From contig JAEEHW010000086.1 in assembly GCA_016281055.1 (NCBI GenBank), forward strand, positions 1 to 38,191: a stretch of DNA of 38,191 nt, given 5' to 3'. Positions 35,034 to 38,191 of this stretch are shown here, in pieces. The position numbers and the translations under genes are program-made. The stretch comes from Prevotella sp. (GTDB lineage: Bacteria > Bacteroidota > Bacteroidia > Bacteroidales > Bacteroidaceae). Position 1 is the first letter of the stretch, and each line of letters starts with the position of its first letter. The notes beneath the pieces are model-generated. The model was not told the DNA's origin and did not search any database. It saw only the letters and a program-made list of their open reading frames with translations.

Positions 35034-35918
35034 ATGACAATTACATATTTCTTCAGCAGACTAAGACATATACTTAAAGACAAGGAACGCCTGCACCACA
35101 TTCTCTTCACCGACGAAGACCGATGGTCACGCCCCGTTGACATCACCATAATGGTGGCGATAGTCTTGTGCGCTATCAGTGCCGCCATGGAGAGTGTAGT
35201 AAAAGTGGATGATTTCTCCTTTCAAGCTCTAATGTCACTTGACATGACGACGAAAGGAATAATAAAATTCTCCATTATAATACTGGAATATATACTTAGC
35301 TTCATCTTCGCAGTGGAATATGTACTGCGCGTTTACTGCTCACCAGTAAAACGAGATTACGTACTAAGTTTCTTCGGTATCATAGACCTGCTTGCCACAC
35401 TGCCACAGTTGTTGAGCATATTCTTCCCACCACTAAGGTATTTCTCTGTGATGAGGACTTTCCGTCTCACACGTATATTCCGCGTACTCAAACTCTTCAC
35501 ATTCATAAACGAAGGAATACTATTATTGGAGAGCATACGCCGCAGTATGAACAAGATTTTGGTGTATTTCCTCTTTGTCGTGGTTTTGGTTTGTATCATT
35601 GGCACCATAATGTATATAGTTGAGTGTCATAAACCCGGTACACAGTTCACTGATATTCCAACCAGCATATACTGGGCAATAGTAACTCTGACAACCGTGG
35701 GATACGGAGATATCACGCCTGCCACTGGCATCGGAAAATTCCTGTCAGGACTGGTAATGATTCTCGGTTATACCATAATTGCAGTTCCTACCGGCATCGT
35801 CTCTGCCACAATGATAGACGTGACAAAGAAAAAAGGGAGAAACGGACACTGCCCACGCTGCAACCAGAAGACAGACCTCAGTGCCAACTACTGCAAGCAC
35901 TGTGGTGAGAGGCTATAA
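35034..35918 (+). CDS. Voltage-gated-type potassium channel with C-terminal zinc ribbon
   Basis: 294 residues from the ATG at 35034; a TTG four codons upstream is possible. Six membrane helices are predicted: S1 (ITIMVAIVLCAISAA), S2 (SIIILEYILSFIFAVEYVLR), S3 (FFGIIDLLATLPQLLSIF), an S4-like helix with arginines every third residue (MRTFRLTRIFRVLKLF), S5 (ILVYFLFVVVLVCIIGTIMY) and S6 (FLSGLVMILGYTIIAVPTG). The pore loop has the K+ selectivity filter TTVGYGD (220-226). After S6 a basic linker leads to CPRCNQKTDLSANYCKHC, a two-CxxC zinc ribbon (Cys273, 276, 287, 290) at the very C-terminus. Inner-membrane K+ channel; the ribbon could serve assembly or gating. It shares a divergent promoter region with aroB. 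Confidence 0.93.
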   Translation: MTITYFFSRLRHILKDKERLHHILFTDEDRWSRPVDITIMVAIVLCAISAAMESVVKVDDFSFQALMSLDMTTKGIIKFSIIILEYILSFIFAVEYVLRVYCSPVKRDYVLSFFGIIDLLATLPQLLSIFFPPLRYFSVMRTFRLTRIFRVLKLFTFINEGILLLESIRRSMNKILVYFLFVVVLVCIIGTIMYIVECHKPGTQFTDIPTSIYWAIVTLTTVGYGDITPATGIGKFLSGLVMILGYTIIAVPTGIVSATMIDVTKKKGRNGHCPRCNQKTDLSANYCKHCGERL

Positions 35919-35939
35919 AGCCCTACCCTATTAAAATGA

Positions 35940-35981
35940 CACAGAGGCTCTTTCAACAATAATGTATAAGGAGCCTCTGTG
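35940..35981. terminator. Hairpin between the channel and lipoprotein genes
   Basis: CACAGAGGCTC (35940-35950) and GAGCCTCTGTG (35971-35981) form a perfect 11-bp stem with a 20-nt loop. The genes converge here. There is no strong T-run, so it may terminate weakly. Confidence 0.6.
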
Positions 35982-36020
35982 CAGTATTACACCAAACTGT
36001 CACCAGACTGGTGCAGAAAA

Positions 36021-37091
36021 TCATTTCGTCCAACTGTCACCCATTTCCTGTATGCTGCCATCACGCTGCCAATAATGTGCACTATACACTTTAGTATGAC
36101 CATCACGGGCTACATAATGACTTAGGATTCGCTTTTTCTTTGCATCAATCTCTGGATTACAGATGTCACGGAATGTTGGAGATTTATGGAATTTTCCATC
36201 GTTAGGATTGTATATCCATGCATCATACAACTTAAACACCTGATCGCTCACAGGTTCCAGACCAAGACTGATGAGAACGTCGTCATAACCATCGAAATTA
36301 ACGTCGGCCTGCCACACATTACCAAATGACTTAAGCATATCTTGTGGATAACCTTCTGTATAACCTTCTGCCACCTGTACAGTTTTGCCATTAATCCTGA
36401 TTATGGCCTCATAACGTGGCTTTTCACTGTCAAGGTCTGTGGTTCTAACACTAACATCATAGTCGGCAGTCGATGGCGTTGAACCCTCAGCTGATTCTTC
36501 ACCCGCCTCAAATGGAATATTATTATCCCTTGCATATCGTTCCATCATACCGATAAAACCATTCTTGCCAAATGCTTTTGTGTCAATGAAGTTATTAACA
36601 CGCCATTGTCCATTCTCTAACCACATTTCAAGTGTTATCTCATTCGACCCACCATTCTTCGTAGCAAAGCGAACTGTTGCATTGGCCATGTTTCCTGTCA
36701 GAAGTTCCACCTTAACAGACTCAATAGTCAATGGCATCTTACCATGCATCCAACGATAACCCTCTTCGTCACCATAGAAACGGTTGTCGCCCATAGCATT
36801 TGCATCATGTTTTTCAATATTCTGCTTGAGCCCATTGAAATAACCTGTACAGAATTCCTTATCCAACAGTGATATGCTAACAATTCCACGTTTGTCCATA
36901 TCATTCAGTCGTGCATACATCTTCCGTACCTGGGATTCTACCGCATCCTCTGACCACAAATCAGATGACCCAACTCCTGATACCGAATCTGCAACGGCTG
37001 TAGAATCTTGTAGGTTACTACTGTTAGCAGTCTTGTTGCCACATGCTATAAATGCCAGCATGGCAACTGTAAAAAGAAAATATTTATTCAT
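36021..37091 (-). CDS. Lipoprotein of unknown function
   Basis: 356 residues from the ATG at 37091, which opens a lipoprotein signal (MNKYFLFTVAMLAFIAC, lipidated Cys17). Two earlier in-frame ATGs (37133, 37112) would place non-signal residues in front. The first half (MYARLNDMDKRGIVSISLLD, then MWLENGQWRVNNFID) resembles proteins that carry a DUF3828-like fold, a tentative match. The second half contains VWQADVNFDGYDDVLISLG, a calcium-binding DxDxDG-like loop of the FG-GAP/VCBS sort, followed by YNPNDGKFHKSPTF, as in Bacteroidales proteins of the 'tracks a modelled variable' type. A 15-bp direct repeat duplicates the start region. Located 13 bp after the YARHG gene, so probably cotranscribed. 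Periplasmic or outer-membrane. Confidence 0.7.
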   Translation of the reverse strand: MNKYFLFTVAMLAFIACGNKTANSSNLQDSTAVADSVSGVGSSDLWSEDAVESQVRKMYARLNDMDKRGIVSISLLDKEFCTGYFNGLKQNIEKHDANAMGDNRFYGDEEGYRWMHGKMPLTIESVKVELLTGNMANATVRFATKNGGSNEITLEMWLENGQWRVNNFIDTKAFGKNGFIGMMERYARDNNIPFEAGEESAEGSTPSTADYDVSVRTTDLDSEKPRYEAIIRINGKTVQVAEGYTEGYPQDMLKSFGNVWQADVNFDGYDDVLISLGLEPVSDQVFKLYDAWIYNPNDGKFHKSPTFRDICNPEIDAKKKRILSHYVARDGHTKVYSAHYWQRDGSIQEMGDSWTK

Positions 37092-37115
37092 CACTATACT
37101 ATATTTATTCATCAC
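37080..37115. repeat. 15-bp direct repeat duplicating the lipoprotein start
   Basis: ATATTTATTCATCAC occurs at 37080-37094 and 37101-37115, a 21-bp period. On the minus strand each copy carries GTGATGAATAAATAT, giving MNKY twice in frame. The second copy contains the stop codon of the preceding YARHG gene (37105-37107) overlapped by an ATG. Confidence 0.9.
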
Positions 37116-37770
37116 CTCGAGCATCTTCTTCACTCTTTATGATCTGTACATTGGTTTGCTCAATGATATTTAACTTTATTGCATTATTGTTATTGCCTGG
37201 TTTATACCAAAACTGCTGACCAAACCATTCCTGCAAATCCCTAGACTTGAATCGATATCCATGACGGGCAAGAATCTCGTTTCGCATCAATCGTAATTCT
37301 TTCTTGTTTGGAATTTCTGCAAGATAATGACGGTTTAGGAGTGTATTTGATGTTATCTCACTTGGCAACTCCTGTTTCATCAGTCGCTGCTGTTCTATGC
37401 AATCGTCTATATCATCTGGTGTAAGAACAAAAATCCACATAGCATCACCACTGGGTTTACGCAGTGCAAGGAAATTCATACCATCTTGACGAATGTACTG
37501 AACACGCCAACCAAATTGTGCACCAAACGGAGCATCATCTGCCTGACGACTGGGCTGAAGAGTGTACATACCTGCTTTTCCATCAACCTTTTCAAGCGAT
37601 AATTCACTATCATCCGAGCCCGTCATATATACATATTTGTTCATACGTACATCCTGTACAGTGTAAAGCGTTGCACCGTCAAAGAATTTGTCACCTTTGC
37701 GAATAGTCTGTGCGTGGACACAAACTGCAAATAACATCATCGTAATAATTGAGAATAAATTCTTCATCAT
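37105..37770 (-). CDS. Exported YARHG-domain protein
   Basis: 221 residues with a signal peptide (MMKNLFSIITMMLFAVCVHAQ). Residues about 22-130 form a beta-rich domain with no family I can name. The C-terminal part (about 145-205) is a YARHG domain: LRLMRNEILARHGYRFKS with the name-giving ARHG, followed by LQEWFGQQFWYKPG. YARHG domains occur in extracellular or periplasmic proteins of many bacteria and are thought to bind peptidoglycan or another envelope component; the function here is unknown. A promoter lies at 37847-37877 on the same strand. The following lipoprotein gene begins within the stop region, with overlapping start and stop codons, suggesting translational coupling. The other end faces an rRNA operon. 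Confidence 0.8.
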   Translation of the reverse strand: MMKNLFSIITMMLFAVCVHAQTIRKGDKFFDGATLYTVQDVRMNKYVYMTGSDDSELSLEKVDGKAGMYTLQPSRQADDAPFGAQFGWRVQYIRQDGMNFLALRKPSGDAMWIFVLTPDDIDDCIEQQRLMKQELPSEITSNTLLNRHYLAEIPNKKELRLMRNEILARHGYRFKSRDLQEWFGQQFWYKPGNNNNAIKLNIIEQTNVQIIKSEEDARGDE

Positions 37771-37846
37771 GCTTTCAATTTATATATAGATTTTCAAATC
37801 TGGTTAATAATACATTTAAATTCCTCTCAATAAACATTCCTATATG

Positions 37847-37877
37847 CAAAGGTACAAAACTTTTTTCAAACAACAAA
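37847..37877 (-). promoter_or_regulatory. Promoter of the YARHG/lipoprotein unit
   Basis: On the minus strand, TTTG (37877-37874), 19 bp, TACCTTTG (37854-37847). The leader is about 70 nt to the YARHG start. Confidence 0.72.
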
Positions 37878-37910
37878 ACCCTTTACACAGAAATATCCGG
37901 CAAATTATCC

Positions 37911-38036
37911 CGTAAACTACTGTAAACTACTATCGACACTGCTATTACTGCAGCCAGTGTACTACATTAATCACTATAACTATTCTACTATTACTACTAT
38001 AGTCACTATTACAACTATAGCCACTATAATTAGGCA
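37911..38036. repeat. Low-complexity ACTAT-rich stretch
   Basis: Starts with GTAAACTACT repeated twice in tandem (about 37913-37932), then many CACTAT/ACTATT words until 38030. It separates the rRNA operon terminator from the YARHG promoter. It is too degenerate to define a unit length. No gene is recognised from 37771 to 38102 apart from the promoter and terminator listed. Confidence 0.5.
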
Positions 38037-38048
38037 AAACCATGAAAA

Positions 38049-38091
38049 CAAAAAAAAGACCCTGGAAAACATTTCTGTTATCCAGAGTCTT
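38049..38091 (-). terminator. rRNA operon terminator
   Basis: On the minus strand, AAGACTCTGGA (38091-38081) pairs with TCCAGGGTCTT (38066-38056), with one wobble pair, and the hairpin is followed by a T-run. It lies 12 nt past the 5S 3' end. Confidence 0.88.
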
Positions 38092-38102
38092 CTGTAAAAG
38101 GA

Positions 38103-38191
<89 letters not shown>

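Overview
The window looks like chromosomal DNA from a member of the Bacteroidota, most likely Prevotellaceae (Prevotella/Segatella group). Three things support this: promoters of the Bacteroidota type (TTTG, 19-20 bp, TAnnTTTG) in front of most transcription units; a giant SprA/Sov-type type IX secretion (T9SS) gene together with secreted proteins carrying T9SS-like C-terminal tails; and Prevotella-like XylA/XylB. Genus and species cannot be settled from the sequence alone.

Layout. Positions 1-7.2 kb (minus strand) hold a plant-polysaccharide cluster: a GH2 glycosidase and a PL11 rhamnogalacturonan lyase in one unit, then, from its own promoter, a GH13 amylase-like enzyme without a signal peptide and the first 46 codons of what looks like a GH5 endoglucanase cut by the window edge. 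Positions 7.2-8.0 kb are a long divergent gap with an orphan hairpin, a 7-bp tandem repeat and a highly ordered 95-bp palindromic element. Positions 8.0-18.0 kb (plus) carry ruvA, sprA and nadB with gaps under 30 bp. A 12-copy 11-bp tandem array separates nadB from a PBP4-type DD-peptidase gene (dacB-like).

Positions 19.5-29.5 kb carry three secreted proteins, each with its own promoter: a 1633-residue modular CE8 pectinesterase, a 674-residue Ig/CBM-like protein, and a 560-residue FN3-like/FISUMP-like protein. The first two are each followed by a tiny gene (55 and 52 codons) with shared sequence features and then a strong hairpin. A second 95-bp palindromic element lies between these two units. 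Next come nadD, then xylB, a GxxExxY nuclease-like gene and xylA, then convergent aroB. Divergent from aroB is a six-helix voltage-gated-type K+ channel gene ending in a zinc ribbon. The right end has two minus-strand envelope genes (YARHG protein and a lipoprotein) and the 3' part of an rRNA operon: a partial 5S gene and its terminator.

Functional reading. The SprA translocon would export the large secreted proteins; PL11, GH2, CE8 and GH5 fit pectin and plant cell-wall breakdown, XylB/XylA feed xylose into the pentose phosphate pathway, and NadB/NadD belong to NAD synthesis. The most interesting unexplained items are (i) the pair of 95-bp elements, each with three TTACnnnGTAA cores on an exact 22-bp lattice, (ii) the tiny genes following secreted-protein genes, (iii) a terminator-like hairpin inside the pectinesterase leader, and (iv) the GxxExxY gene with inverted-repeat flanks inside the xyl unit.
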